Shown: positions 7,020-15,564, counted from the first letter of the stretch. The stretch: DNA of 22,397 bases from Planctomycetota bacterium (GCA_024278035.1 JAJRUA010000249.1:1-22397), one strand, 5' to 3'. Made by a program: numbers and translations. Notes: generated from the sequence alone by a model not told the origin.

Positions 7020-7886
7020 CTACCTGACCGTCCTGTCCGATCGTTCTTGTTTCGTATCCAGTGCTCGTAATTTGTTCTCGATTCGGCTGGGTCGATCGAG
7101 GCCATAATTGTAGTTTTGGAAGCTGTACTCCCAGTGCCCGTACATCGGGTTGGGAAGGAGGAACCACTTGAAGCCCCAGTACTCGGCATAGCGATCGGCC
7201 ATTTCTCGCCGTACGGTGGCACCTTGTGCGGTATCGTGCAGGAAATCGCCCAGGTGATCGCTGAGGATTAACAAAATGCGATGATCGGAGGCGACTTGTT
7301 CCCGTTTATCGTGATTGGGCCAACCGCCGCCTAAAAGGAGTTGATCCTTGTTAGCATCGTACGGATAGTCGAGTCGCTGAAGGTTTTGTAATGTCCCTTC
7401 TCGTGTGGATTTGGGACGTGGCGAGATGTAGATAATGGCTACTCCCGCTTTAGTCACATGTTGCAAGAACTCCTTGGCTCCGGAGACGGCGGGACATTTT
7501 GCTTCGTTGCACCAAGCGATAAAACGGGATAGGTCGTGCTGACCGTATTCGAGAATGATTCGCGATTGGTAGGGCGAATTGTTCAGTACGGTTTCGTCCA
7601 AATTGACAATCACAGCGGGGGGGAGTTTTCTGTACCCGCCAGCGGCAAACTGTTCTAGCGACGCCGTCCACTGGGGATCGCGCAACGCGAGGCTCAACTT
7701 CTCGGTCGCGCAGGAAAAGGTTTGCCTAGCCAAGGCAGAGAACTCTGCCGAGGATTGCATCCAGAGGGCCCCGTCAAGTTGCTCATGGGGCCGCGCCTTG
7801 CCCGCCTCCGCATACCCTGTTTGGGCGGACACGTTGCCGCTCAACATACTCAACACGACACAAGCCAACCAGAATGGATTTTGCAT
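7020..7886 (-). CDS. Secreted HAD-superfamily acid phosphatase-like protein (class B / e(P4) type) with Asn at the nucleophile position
   Basis: A 288-residue protein with a Sec signal peptide (hydrophobic 5-17, cleavage likely after Ala21 in VSA). The mature part follows the HAD acid-phosphatase pattern of the e(P4)/5'-nucleotidase lipoprotein group: motif I at 95-99, motif II Ser155 in IIYISPR, Thr/Asn-Leu spacing after it (REGTLQNLQRL), Lys194 in GGGWPNHDKREQV, and motif IV SDHLGDF (Asp210, Asp214). Motif I reads NLDET: the first residue, normally the phosphoryl-accepting Asp, is Asn95 (codon AAT, at 7602-7604). Asp97 is kept. Motif IV also differs from the usual GDNL. A single base change would restore Asp, so this could be a pseudoenzyme, a sequencing error or a true variant. 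AAGGA lies 11 nt before the ATG. There is no lipobox. Periplasmic location is inferred. Confidence 0.82.
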   Translation of the reverse strand: MQNPFWLACVVLSMLSGNVSAQTGYAEAGKARPHEQLDGALWMQSSAEFSALARQTFSCATEKLSLALRDPQWTASLEQFAAGGYRKLPPAVIVNLDETVLNNSPYQSRIILEYGQHDLSRFIAWCNEAKCPAVSGAKEFLQHVTKAGVAIIYISPRPKSTREGTLQNLQRLDYPYDANKDQLLLGGGWPNHDKREQVASDHRILLILSDHLGDFLHDTAQGATVRREMADRYAEYWGFKWFLLPNPMYGHWEYSFQNYNYGLDRPSRIENKLRALDTKQERSDRTVR

Positions 7887-8280
7887 TTGAGACGTTTCCT
7901 TAATTCTTATGGTTTGAGTAAGCAGTCCATCGGAAGTTTATCATATTTGCGACTCGCCACGGCCCCGGTTTCGTGTTCCGGAGACTTTTTCTGACGCCGA
8001 TGGCTCGCCTGTTGCACCCCCTGCAAAATTGTGGGTGCGATTTTGCTTCGCGGCATTACACCCACGGAAATACCGGATGGACCTTCAAATACCCAGCTTC
8101 TCGCTGGAACGCCCCCCCCCGCTGTGAATTCATGCTACCACTTCTATTCGAAAACATGCACCTCGCGCAAAGGGCAGGCTGCCCCTCCCCCTGCTAGCAT
8201 ATGTCGCTCTTGGCTTGGAACGACCGGGCTGCTACCTTCCCGCCAATCGTCGTTCCGCGCCCCCAGTGTAATGTCCCCAC
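7887..8280. other. 394-bp divergent spacer rich in inverted repeats
   Basis: No protein gene is supported here. From left to right it holds: a possible leftward -10 TATGAT (7945-7940) for the HAD gene; interleaved inverted repeats GCACCC (8014-8019)/GGGTGC (8033-8038) and GCAAAAT (8023-8029)/ATTTTGC (8040-8046), a pseudoknot topology; a hairpin CCAGC/GCTGG at 8093-8107; a run of nine C at 8112-8120; the palindrome GGGCAG-G-CTGCCC at 8172-8184; and a strong hairpin at 8217-8256. The dense structure is compatible with a structured leader RNA or small RNA upstream of the OmpA-like gene. Confidence 0.45.
8217..8256 (+). promoter_or_regulatory. Leader hairpin just before the OmpA-like lipoprotein gene
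   Basis: GGAACGAC (8217-8224) pairs perfectly with GTCGTTCC (8249-8256), and CGGG (8225-8228) stacks with CCCG (8239-8242), leaving a 6-nt bulge and a 10-nt loop. It ends 24 nt before the ATG at 8281. It could be an RNA stem in the 5' UTR or a protein-binding palindrome in DNA. Confidence 0.45.
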
Positions 8281-9114
8281 ATGCACCGTTCGCTCCTTTT
8301 TTTGCTCGTCCTTGCCCTCCCCTTCTCAGCGGGATGTGGTCGCGTTGTGTTTCGTCCGAAGCAACAACCGACTCAGGCGATGACGCTGTCACTCGAACAG
8401 CAACAACTGCTCGCTCAACAACAACAAGAGCTGCAACAACGCGCAACGCAGCTTGATACCGACAATCAAGAACTCGAATCGCTGCTCGCACAATCGCGAC
8501 AACAATCCAAGCTCTTGAGCGATCAAATTCTCGCCACGCAAAATCAACTCCGGGCAACTGCCGAACGGCTTGCCTCGACCCAACAAGACAACACCGACCT
8601 AAAACAACGGACCGAGGCCCTGGTCGCTTCGGTTAAGCAGCCAATCGGAGGCGCTGCGATTCGTCCGAACAGCACTTTGTTGCAGCCGATTCGGCTTCGC
8701 GAAGCCCCTGGCGTAAGTGTTCGTCAGGATGGCGATGTGATCCGAGTCGCCCTTGCCGCCGACCGACTCTTCTACACCGCCTCGGATCAACTCCAGCCGA
8801 CCGGCGAACGGCTCGTTCAAAGCGTCGCTGCCGAGCTGTTACAAAACTACCCCGAGCATTTGATCGGAATCGAAGGCCACACGGACGGTGCTCCCCTCGC
8901 CTCGGCCCAATTCCGAACGAGCCACCATCTTTCGGTCGCTCAGGCGACGAGCATCTACGACGTCCTTCTACGCAGGGGCGTCCCTGAGGCACAGCTCTTT
9001 CTCATCGGACACGGAGCGAACCACCCGCTCGTCTCGAACGCCACCGAAGCGGGCCGCGAAAAAAACCGCCGGCTTGAACTGGTGGTCTATCCCGAGACAA
9101 CCCGCCGACGGTAA
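8281..9114 (+). CDS. OmpA/MotB-domain lipoprotein with a Gln-rich coiled coil
   Basis: A 277-residue envelope protein. Residues 1-18 are a signal peptide ending FSAG before Cys19, so a lipoprotein is likely, although Ser at -3 is not the usual Leu/Val/Ile. Residues about 35-120 are a Gln-rich heptad-like coiled coil. Residues about 165-272 are an OmpA-like peptidoglycan-binding domain with GHTDG at 199-203 (Asp202) and the NRRLE signature near 262-266, the positions that bind diaminopimelate in this family. The architecture recalls Pal- or MotB-like anchors: lipid anchor, rod, wall-binding head. No flagellar or Tol genes are adjacent, so the exact role is open. An intrinsic terminator follows. 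Confidence 0.88.
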   Translation: MHRSLLFLLVLALPFSAGCGRVVFRPKQQPTQAMTLSLEQQQLLAQQQQELQQRATQLDTDNQELESLLAQSRQQSKLLSDQILATQNQLRATAERLASTQQDNTDLKQRTEALVASVKQPIGGAAIRPNSTLLQPIRLREAPGVSVRQDGDVIRVALAADRLFYTASDQLQPTGERLVQSVAAELLQNYPEHLIGIEGHTDGAPLASAQFRTSHHLSVAQATSIYDVLLRRGVPEAQLFLIGHGANHPLVSNATEAGREKNRRLELVVYPETTRRR

Positions 9115-9129
9115 GAAGCGATAAGAAAT

Positions 9130-9200
9130 GGCAGAGACCTTGGCTAAGCGTCGCTCCGTTTTCTCTGCCTGCACGGGCCTCAATAAAAGAGGCTTTTTTT
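9130..9200 (+). terminator. Intrinsic terminator after the OmpA-like gene, overlapping the comEC 3' end
   Basis: GCCTC (9177-9181), a 7-nt A-rich loop, GAGGC (9189-9193) and seven T (9194-9200) form a standard Rho-independent terminator for rightward transcription. It lies inside the last codons of convergent comEC. Just upstream, GGCAGAGA (9130-9137) pairs with TCTCTGCC (9162-9169), adding a second, larger hairpin in the same 3' UTR. Confidence 0.75.
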
Positions 9201-11816
9201 CCCCCGAAGTGTCCTTATGAGGATACCCGTTGGCCTTACTGTTGCCGTGATTTGGCCCGTTTCGTGGGTGTTGGCAACCGTTGCCCCTGCTTCTTGGTAC
9301 GCATGCTTGGTTTGAGGGTTGGTTACACCACTGCTGAAAACCACGAATTCAGGGCGGCACCACTTGGCCAATCCGGGCGGATCAGAGCGGATGCTGCCGT
9401 GGTGGGGGGCGACCAATAAATCGCAATCGTACGGTTCTTGCATGAGAACCTGATCGAGGCCCGGGGATTCGAGGTCGCCAGTTAGCAGTACTCGTTTTCC
9501 GCCGTACTCAATTCCCAAGACAAGGCTGTTGGCATTATCGGAACCGGCAACGCCCAATTCCCCCGGATGAAGCACCACGATTCGAACCGCTTTTAGAGGA
9601 TTAGCCCTCGCACCAAGAAGCAAATGATCGCCTGCTCGCAGAAGACGAATTGGTACCTCGTGCTGCTGGAGGACTCGGAGTAATTCCGCCGGAGCCGAGT
9701 GATCGGTCACATCAAGGAACCGAGGAAACATCAATTCAGAAGTCCCAACCACGCCGACCGACATTCGCTCGAGCAATCCGGGCAGGCCGTTGTAGTGATC
9801 GACATCCGCATGGGAGAGAATCACGGCATCGAGCCGAGTAATGCCGCGGTTCCAAAGCGTGCGAGCGATTGTGTCGGCGACCTGCTCGGGGGCACCAAGG
9901 GCACCTGCATCGCAGAGAATCTTGGCGCCCGAGGGCGTTTCGATCAACGTTGCCGCCCCGTGGCCGACGGCAATAAACGTGCAACGCAAGGCAGGCGGCT
10001 CCGCCAGAGTTCGCAAAAGCAAGGGGACGAAGGCCGCCGCGACAACGCCAAGAGCCAATCGCCCAACAACGCTGCGACGACTGGGCCAAAACGTTTCGAC
10101 CCCTCCCGCAATGCCAAGCAATAGAAACCACATTGCCATCCACCAACCGGCAGGTCCCGCCGTATAAAAACTACCGCTCGGAACCGTCGCCGCCGTTTCG
10201 ACGATCCCTTGTAAGAGGGTGGCCGAGAGCTCGCACACGATTTGTGGAAGGCCGGTTAAGGTATCGGCGAGGAAGGTTGGCATCCAACCGGTGGCTAAAT
10301 CAACCACGACGAGCGCCAGCCCGCTAAAGACGATGCTCCAAACCAAAGGCAAGACGGCCAGTGACAAGGGCAAGGCGATTGGCGAGAGAAGGTGGAACTG
10401 CGCGGCTAGGAGCGGACCGGTCATAATCAGCACGGCTGCTGAGGCGGCCAAGAGCCAGCCTCCCCATTTGGCCGATGCGAAGCCTACGCGAACAGGGACG
10501 GGTCTTGTGATGGCGATAATCCGTCCCAATGACGAGCGGGGCTTAGCACTTCGAGCCATGGCAAGTTGCCCTGCGCCCAGCAGTGTGGCGGCGGAGAGAA
10601 AACTGAGCTGTGTTCCCGTACTCGCCCAGGAACCAGGTGAGGCAACGAACACAAAGATTGCCGCTCCAGCAAAAGCATTGAGACTCAAAACGCGGCGTCC
10701 GATTAGCGCGGCCAAACAGGCGGATCCTACCAACACGCCAGCTCGCATCGCAGGCGGAGCCGCGCCGGTCAGGCCAACGTAACTTACCACCGCAAGCAAA
10801 CTCAACAGCAAGGCGGGGCGCACCGATAGCCAACCCAATCGAACAAGAAGCAATGATACCGACGCCACCAACCCGACGTGCAAGCCCGACACGACCAACA
10901 CATGCAGCGTTCCCGTATGACGAAACGCATCAACAACCGATCGGGATAACCCCGTTCGATCGCCGAGCAGCATCGCACCAACTAAGGATGCAACCGGGGG
11001 CGAGAGTCGTCCGTCTAGGGCACGCCCAACTCTCCTGCGAGCTTTTTCTGCAGTGCCTCTCCCTGAACCGTTTATGGTCCAGTTGGTCTTCGGAAGGTTC
11101 GTTCGCTTCGTCACGCATGCGGGGGCAAGGGTCCATAGAACAGAGAGTTGGCGTTGGGCCAAAGCGGCTGAGGCGGGATCGCGCTGCCCCGGGTTCAGCG
11201 CCGGTCGCGGGCGGCGAAGCTGACCGAACAATTGCAAGTGGTCGCCCGCTTGTACCTTTTCGAGTTGTCCAACGACCACAATTTTACAAATGCCGGATGC
11301 CTTCCGCCAGGCGGTACCATCGCGTAGCCGCTGAACCTGTGCTGTGAAGACCGACCGATCACCCGAAGGAATCGCACGAAAGGGCGATGTCGCGTCAGTT
11401 GGATAATAATCGGGCGACTTGATGGCGACGACTTCCAGGCAGACAGGCTCTGCGTCTCGCCGGGCAAACCGTCCCAAGTCGTCCTCCGGAAAAGTACGCC
11501 ATGCCAATCCGTTCCAAGTGGCCGATAGAAAAGCGATCGAAAGCATCAAACCAAGGGCCGCCGCTTGTTCCTTGCCAAGCCGATGGAGCCGATACCAAAA
11601 GCCGAGCGCGACCGTTGTTGCCGCAAGCAACCACATGGGCGGTAAGAAAAAATCGGCAAGCAGCCGCTCAGCAATCAGCCCTGTCGCTCCTGCCACCGCA
11701 ACCCCTACGAGCGGCGAATGGCACGGCCGCATCGGCATTTGGCTCCGCTCAGCCAGCCGCTCAGCGGTCCACCCCTGTGCCGGATCGCCACTCGCCGGTG
11801 GATCGACAGGTGCCAT
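9180..11816 (-). CDS. comEC: ComEC/Rec2-family DNA-uptake channel protein
   Basis: A full-length ComEC (878 residues from ATG at 11816). This family forms the inner-membrane channel that takes up single-stranded DNA in natural transformation. Residues about 35-235 hold N-terminal membrane segments and a DUF4131-like soluble domain. The Competence domain follows (about 260-540), with GDRTGLS and HVLVVSGLHVGL (305-316) and many membrane helices. A metallo-beta-lactamase-like domain ends the protein: SHADVDH at 668-674, Asp781 in LLTGDLE and HHGS at 805-808 give an apparently intact metal site. The entry motif, often DVGQGDA, is AVGHGAA here. An in-frame TTG at 11837 would add seven residues; neither start has a clear Shine-Dalgarno site. 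No other com or pilus gene is nearby. Confidence 0.93.
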   Translation of the reverse strand: MAPVDPPASGDPAQGWTAERLAERSQMPMRPCHSPLVGVAVAGATGLIAERLLADFFLPPMWLLAATTVALGFWYRLHRLGKEQAAALGLMLSIAFLSATWNGLAWRTFPEDDLGRFARRDAEPVCLEVVAIKSPDYYPTDATSPFRAIPSGDRSVFTAQVQRLRDGTAWRKASGICKIVVVGQLEKVQAGDHLQLFGQLRRPRPALNPGQRDPASAALAQRQLSVLWTLAPACVTKRTNLPKTNWTINGSGRGTAEKARRRVGRALDGRLSPPVASLVGAMLLGDRTGLSRSVVDAFRHTGTLHVLVVSGLHVGLVASVSLLLVRLGWLSVRPALLLSLLAVVSYVGLTGAAPPAMRAGVLVGSACLAALIGRRVLSLNAFAGAAIFVFVASPGSWASTGTQLSFLSAATLLGAGQLAMARSAKPRSSLGRIIAITRPVPVRVGFASAKWGGWLLAASAAVLIMTGPLLAAQFHLLSPIALPLSLAVLPLVWSIVFSGLALVVVDLATGWMPTFLADTLTGLPQIVCELSATLLQGIVETAATVPSGSFYTAGPAGWWMAMWFLLLGIAGGVETFWPSRRSVVGRLALGVVAAAFVPLLLRTLAEPPALRCTFIAVGHGAATLIETPSGAKILCDAGALGAPEQVADTIARTLWNRGITRLDAVILSHADVDHYNGLPGLLERMSVGVVGTSELMFPRFLDVTDHSAPAELLRVLQQHEVPIRLLRAGDHLLLGARANPLKAVRIVVLHPGELGVAGSDNANSLVLGIEYGGKRVLLTGDLESPGLDQVLMQEPYDCDLLVAPHHGSIRSDPPGLAKWCRPEFVVFSSGVTNPQTKHAYQEAGATVANTHETGQITATVRPTGILIRTLRGKKSLFY

Positions 11817-11837
11817 AGATACAGAAATTCGAGACAA

Positions 11838-12115
11838 AATAACAGGAGAAACCGTGCCGTCAGTTTAGTTCGAGTCCCCATCCAATGCGAAGAAAACCGA
11901 GAAGTTAGCTCGCCTTGCAGGAAAATTTTTGAACCCCTGCCGCCCAGTTAGCGTAGGCAAACGAGGCACGGTGGGTGTAGACTCTCTCGCACCGCCCACG
12001 GAGACAGTGCTTTACGCGGCGGTCAAGGAAGACGCCCCACGATTTTCACCCGCTGTACCTCCGGCCATGAAGCCCGGCAGGCTGCCGCATTCGCCGCTTC
12101 AGGGAGGATTTTACT
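11838..12115. other. Divergent comEC/S9 peptidase intergenic region
   Basis: About 280-300 bp with no supported gene. Inverted repeats include CGGTG/CACCG around 11970-11997 and the palindrome CGGCAG-G-CTGCCG at 12075-12087, which shares the 11-bp core GGCAGGCTGCC with 8173-8183. AGGGAGG at 12101-12107 is a strong Shine-Dalgarno site for the downstream lipoprotein. No confident promoter boxes were found. Confidence 0.4.
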
Positions 12116-14302
12116 ATGTCACGCCACCGTTCTAGGTTACGCCACCGTTCTAGCCGTTCACTTGCAGGTCACGCAGGCCGCACGATCACCGAATTGGCTT
12201 TCTTTGCCGCGGTGCTAGCAGCCGCTATTGCCGGTTGTAACCACTCTTCTTCGCCAGAGATAGGGAAATCTGTGTCCAACGACTTCGCCGACACGCCGCT
12301 CATCCCGCGCGACGTTCTCTTCGGCAATCCGGACATGGCCCAGGCCCGTTTGAGCCCCGATGGCCAATGGCTCAGTTACTTGAAACCGGTGGAGGGCGTG
12401 CTCAATGTTTGGGTTGGCCCGAGCGATGATCCCTCCTCAGCGGTTGCGGTGACCGAAGACAAAATCCGCGGCATCCGCTCCCACAGTTGGGCGTACAACA
12501 GTCGCTACATTGTTTACACGCAAGATAAGAACGGCGACGAAAACTTTCATGTTTACGCAACCGATGTCCAAACACGCCAAACGAAAGATCTCACGCCCGT
12601 CGATGGTGTACGTGCCCGACTGGCAGGAGCAAGCGAACGTTTCCCCGACGAACTGTTGGTGGGCCTCAACGATCGCGATGCCCGTTTGCATGACATTTAT
12701 CGGGTGAACATCGAGTCGGGCGAACGGACGCTTGTGCAAGAGAACCAAGGCGTTGCCGGCTATCTTACGGACGACGATTTTAAGGTTCGCCTAGCGATCA
12801 ATTTCACACCCCAAGCGGGACAAGTTTGGTTACGTCCGAAAACAGCGGAGCCGGGAGAGAAGGGATTTACGGATTGGGATCCGATAGAGGAGTTCTCTTC
12901 GGTCGATGCGATGACGAGCGGACCAGCAGGCTTCGACAAGGCGGGCACGGTGCTTTACTTCGAGGATAGCCGCGATCGCAACACGGCAGGCCTCTTCGCC
13001 CGCGATTTGGAAACAAACGAGGTGACGCTCATCGCCGAGGACGAACGGGCCGACGTGGGAGGCTTACTAACGCACCCGACCGAAAAGACCCTGCAGGCCG
13101 TTTCGTTCACTTACAGCCGACGCGAATGGAAAATTCTTGACGAGGCGATCCGTGCCGACGTGGAGTTTTTGCAGAAGTTTACCGATGGCGAGTTCCAGGT
13201 CACGAGCCGAACGCTGGACGACACCCGCTGGACGGTTGCCTACATTCTTGACGATGGGCCGATCGAGTTTTACCTCTACGAGCGGCCTGCCGACGGCGCG
13301 CAAAAGGGGGCGGCTCGTAAAATGAACTATCTGTTTAGCAGCCGTGATGATCTTGGTGATTACCCTCTCGTAAAAATGCACACGCCGGTGCTCAAAAGTC
13401 GCGACGGGCTTTCACTCGTGAGCTACCTCTCACTCCCGCCGGGGACCGATCCCGACGGTGATGGCGTGCCGAACAAGCCGTTGCCGATGGTACTGGACGT
13501 GCATGGTGGACCGTGGTCCCGCGATGGTTGGGGTTACAACCCGATGCACCAGTGGCTTGCAAATCGAGGCTACGCCGTGCTGAACGTCAATTACCGAGGT
13601 TCCACCGGCTTTGGCAAGAACTTTCAGAATGCGGCGAATGGCGAGTGGGCGGGAAAAATGCATGAGGACTTGCTAGACGCCGCGAAGTGGGCAATGGACC
13701 AAGGAATCGCGATTCCGGAGAAGATCGCCATTATGGGGGGCAGCTACGGCGGCTACGCCACGCTGGTGGGGCTCACTTTTACCCCCGACGTGTTTGCCTG
13801 TGGCGTCGATATCGTTGGCCCGTCGAGCTTGGTGACGCTCCTGGAGAACGCCCCCCCTTACTGGCAACCGATCATGCCGATGATGAAACTGCGTATCGGC
13901 GACTGGACGACCGAAGAGGGGAGGGCCGAACTGCTCAAGCGTTCGCCGCTGACACGGGTCGATAAAATCGAACGCCCCCTCCTCATTGGCCAAGGGGCCA
14001 ACGACCCAAGGGTCACGCAAGTCGAAGCGGATCAAATCGTCGAGGCCATGCAAGAGAAGGGGATTCCCGTGACTTACGTCCTTTATCCTGACGAAGGCCA
14101 CGGGTTCGCTAGGCCTGAGAACCGCACGAGCTTCAATGCCGTGACCGAAGCGTTCCTTGCGACCCATCTTGGCGGTCGTTACGAGCCGATTGGCGAAGAC
14201 TTCGAGGGAGCGACGCTCCACGTTCCTGCGGGAGCCGAGGGGGTCCCCGGCCTGGACGCTGCGTTACCCGTCGAACGCAAGCAGATGCCCCCAAAGAAAT
14301 AA
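12116..14302 (+). CDS. S9-family prolyl-oligopeptidase-type lipoprotein peptidase
   Basis: A 728-residue serine peptidase. It has a basic N-terminus, a hydrophobic stretch (29-40) and a lipobox IAGC with Cys41, so it is probably membrane-anchored outside the cytoplasm. Residues about 55-430 are a beta-propeller (repeats such as SPDGQWLSYL and SRYIVYTQDKNGDEN). The C-terminal alpha/beta hydrolase has VLDVHGGPWSR, Ser543 in GGSYGGYA, Asp630 in GANDPRV and His662 in DEGHGFA, a complete catalytic triad. Family members cleave short peptides after Pro or other residues; the substrate here is unknown. AGGGAGG eight nt upstream supports the start. The first codons contain a 15-bp direct duplication (12121-12135, 12139-12153) encoding repeated RHRS. 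Convergent with the HtrA-like gene, 23 bp apart. Confidence 0.93.
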   Translation: MSRHRSRLRHRSSRSLAGHAGRTITELAFFAAVLAAAIAGCNHSSSPEIGKSVSNDFADTPLIPRDVLFGNPDMAQARLSPDGQWLSYLKPVEGVLNVWVGPSDDPSSAVAVTEDKIRGIRSHSWAYNSRYIVYTQDKNGDENFHVYATDVQTRQTKDLTPVDGVRARLAGASERFPDELLVGLNDRDARLHDIYRVNIESGERTLVQENQGVAGYLTDDDFKVRLAINFTPQAGQVWLRPKTAEPGEKGFTDWDPIEEFSSVDAMTSGPAGFDKAGTVLYFEDSRDRNTAGLFARDLETNEVTLIAEDERADVGGLLTHPTEKTLQAVSFTYSRREWKILDEAIRADVEFLQKFTDGEFQVTSRTLDDTRWTVAYILDDGPIEFYLYERPADGAQKGAARKMNYLFSSRDDLGDYPLVKMHTPVLKSRDGLSLVSYLSLPPGTDPDGDGVPNKPLPMVLDVHGGPWSRDGWGYNPMHQWLANRGYAVLNVNYRGSTGFGKNFQNAANGEWAGKMHEDLLDAAKWAMDQGIAIPEKIAIMGGSYGGYATLVGLTFTPDVFACGVDIVGPSSLVTLLENAPPYWQPIMPMMKLRIGDWTTEEGRAELLKRSPLTRVDKIERPLLIGQGANDPRVTQVEADQIVEAMQEKGIPVTYVLYPDEGHGFARPENRTSFNAVTEAFLATHLGGRYEPIGEDFEGATLHVPAGAEGVPGLDAALPVERKQMPPKK
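12121..12153 (+). repeat. 15-bp direct repeat in the signal-peptide n-region
   Basis: The sequence ACGCCACCGTTCTAG occurs at 12121-12135 and 12139-12153, an 18-bp period that keeps frame. It encodes two Arg-His-Arg-Ser blocks and lengthens the basic n-region of the S9 lipoprotein signal peptide. Confidence 0.85.
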
Positions 14303-14325
14303 TTTTCTTCTAAACGGCGGGCGGC

Positions 14326-15537
14326 TTACTTGCGGCCAATTTGTACGATGGTTCGTACGACGCCACCTTCGCGGAAGAGTTCGAGCTCAATGCGTCGGCC
14401 CGTTTCGGTCAGATTCACCAGATTGATCAGATGCTCGTCGTCATCCACCCGAACGCCATCGAACCGTAAGATGACATCGTTTTCGCGAAGGGCGGCGATC
14501 TCCGCCGGGGAGTCCTGCTCGATGCCCGTCACATGGGCACCTACCAGACGGGGCAAACCAAAGGCGTTTGCCTTACGCTCGTTGAACGAGTTGTCGAGGC
14601 TTACGCCGAGAAATCCACGCAGCGGATGGCCCCCGGTGATTAACTGGCGAGCAATGCGGGTGGCGATGTTGATCGGTATCGAGAAGCCAATCCCTTCGTT
14701 GCCGCCTGAGTTGCTGGCAATCGCCGTGTTGAGGCCAATCACCTCGCCACGCAGGTTCACCAGCGGCCCACCTGAGTTGCCCGGGTTAATCGCGGCATCG
14801 GTTTGCAAGAAGTTTTGAAAGCGAACATCGCCGTCGCCCAGGTCCAAGTTGTAACGCCCCTTGGCGCTGAGGATGCCCCGCGTGACGCTTTGACTCAAGC
14901 CGAACGGGCTGCCGAAGGCAAGCACGTACTCGCCAATCTCTAGCCGGTCGCTGTTGCCGAGGACCGCGGGCGTGAGCTTTCCCGCAACGGAAGCATTGAT
15001 TGCCATGATGGCGATGTCTGTCTCTTTGTCGCTCCAAACATGGGTCGGTTGGGTGGTTCGGCCATCGTCCAGTCGAACACGAATGCGCGACGCCGCTGAG
15101 TGGCGAATCACATGGCGGTTGGTGAGAACATAGTCTTTTCCTCCAAAACGGACCACAATACCCGATCCCGCCTCTTGTGAATCGGAACGGATACGAAACT
15201 CCCGGGTCGGTCGGGCTTCGATATGCACCACACTGGGCGAGACAAGCCGCACCACCCGCTTGACGATGCTTAGTTGGGCGTCGAGGGCGTCCACGTCACG
15301 AGAAAGCCGCTCGTACTCTCGGGCACGCCTGTCGTTAGCAGAGGCATCGGTAGGCAAAAGGGCCCGGTTTGCCGTGACCGGCGTGAGCCGTGTCGGCTGT
15401 TCAACGAGAGGAGAAAAAGGCCGCTGAGCTTGGGCCGTAACTTGGGTCGTAACGCCAGTCAAACCCAGCACGCAACCAACGAACAACCAACGCCCAATGG
15501 CGTTTCGGTTTGTCGTCAGTGCTTGGGTTTCGAGCAT
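14326..15537 (-). CDS. HtrA/Deg-like trypsin-family protease with one PDZ domain
   Basis: A 403-residue S1C-type protease. Residues 16-37 are a signal peptide or anchor (cleavage possible near AQA-Q, 36-38). A spacer of about 60 residues with a short coiled coil (70-95) precedes the protease domain (about 97-300), whose triad is His142 (TNRHV), Asp174 (TDIAI) and Ser255 (GNSGGP). A single PDZ domain follows (about 305-400, GFLGVSLD...SPAEIAALRENDVILRFDG). Such proteins degrade or refold damaged envelope proteins. The triad is intact. It lies downstream of the dksA-like gene on the same strand, but 197 bp and an inverted-repeat element separate them, so they are probably transcribed separately. 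Naming as DegP, DegQ or DegS is not justified. Confidence 0.92.
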   Translation of the reverse strand: MLETQALTTNRNAIGRWLFVGCVLGLTGVTTQVTAQAQRPFSPLVEQPTRLTPVTANRALLPTDASANDRRAREYERLSRDVDALDAQLSIVKRVVRLVSPSVVHIEARPTREFRIRSDSQEAGSGIVVRFGGKDYVLTNRHVIRHSAASRIRVRLDDGRTTQPTHVWSDKETDIAIMAINASVAGKLTPAVLGNSDRLEIGEYVLAFGSPFGLSQSVTRGILSAKGRYNLDLGDGDVRFQNFLQTDAAINPGNSGGPLVNLRGEVIGLNTAIASNSGGNEGIGFSIPINIATRIARQLITGGHPLRGFLGVSLDNSFNERKANAFGLPRLVGAHVTGIEQDSPAEIAALRENDVILRFDGVRVDDDEHLINLVNLTETGRRIELELFREGGVVRTIVQIGRK

Positions 15538-15564
15538 AAAAAAAGTCGCTGTAAATAAATGAAA

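Noticed and set aside
8112..8120. Run of nine C as a phase-variable tract
   Set aside because: It lies in noncoding sequence about 160 bp from the nearest start, outside any plausible promoter spacer that I can define.
8173..12087. Shared 11-bp palindrome GGCAGGCTGCC at 8173-8183 and 12077-12087, each upstream of a lipoprotein gene
   Set aside because: Two copies of a GC-rich 11-mer at different distances from the genes (about 97 and 28 bp) can arise by chance in this composition; not enough for a shared operator.
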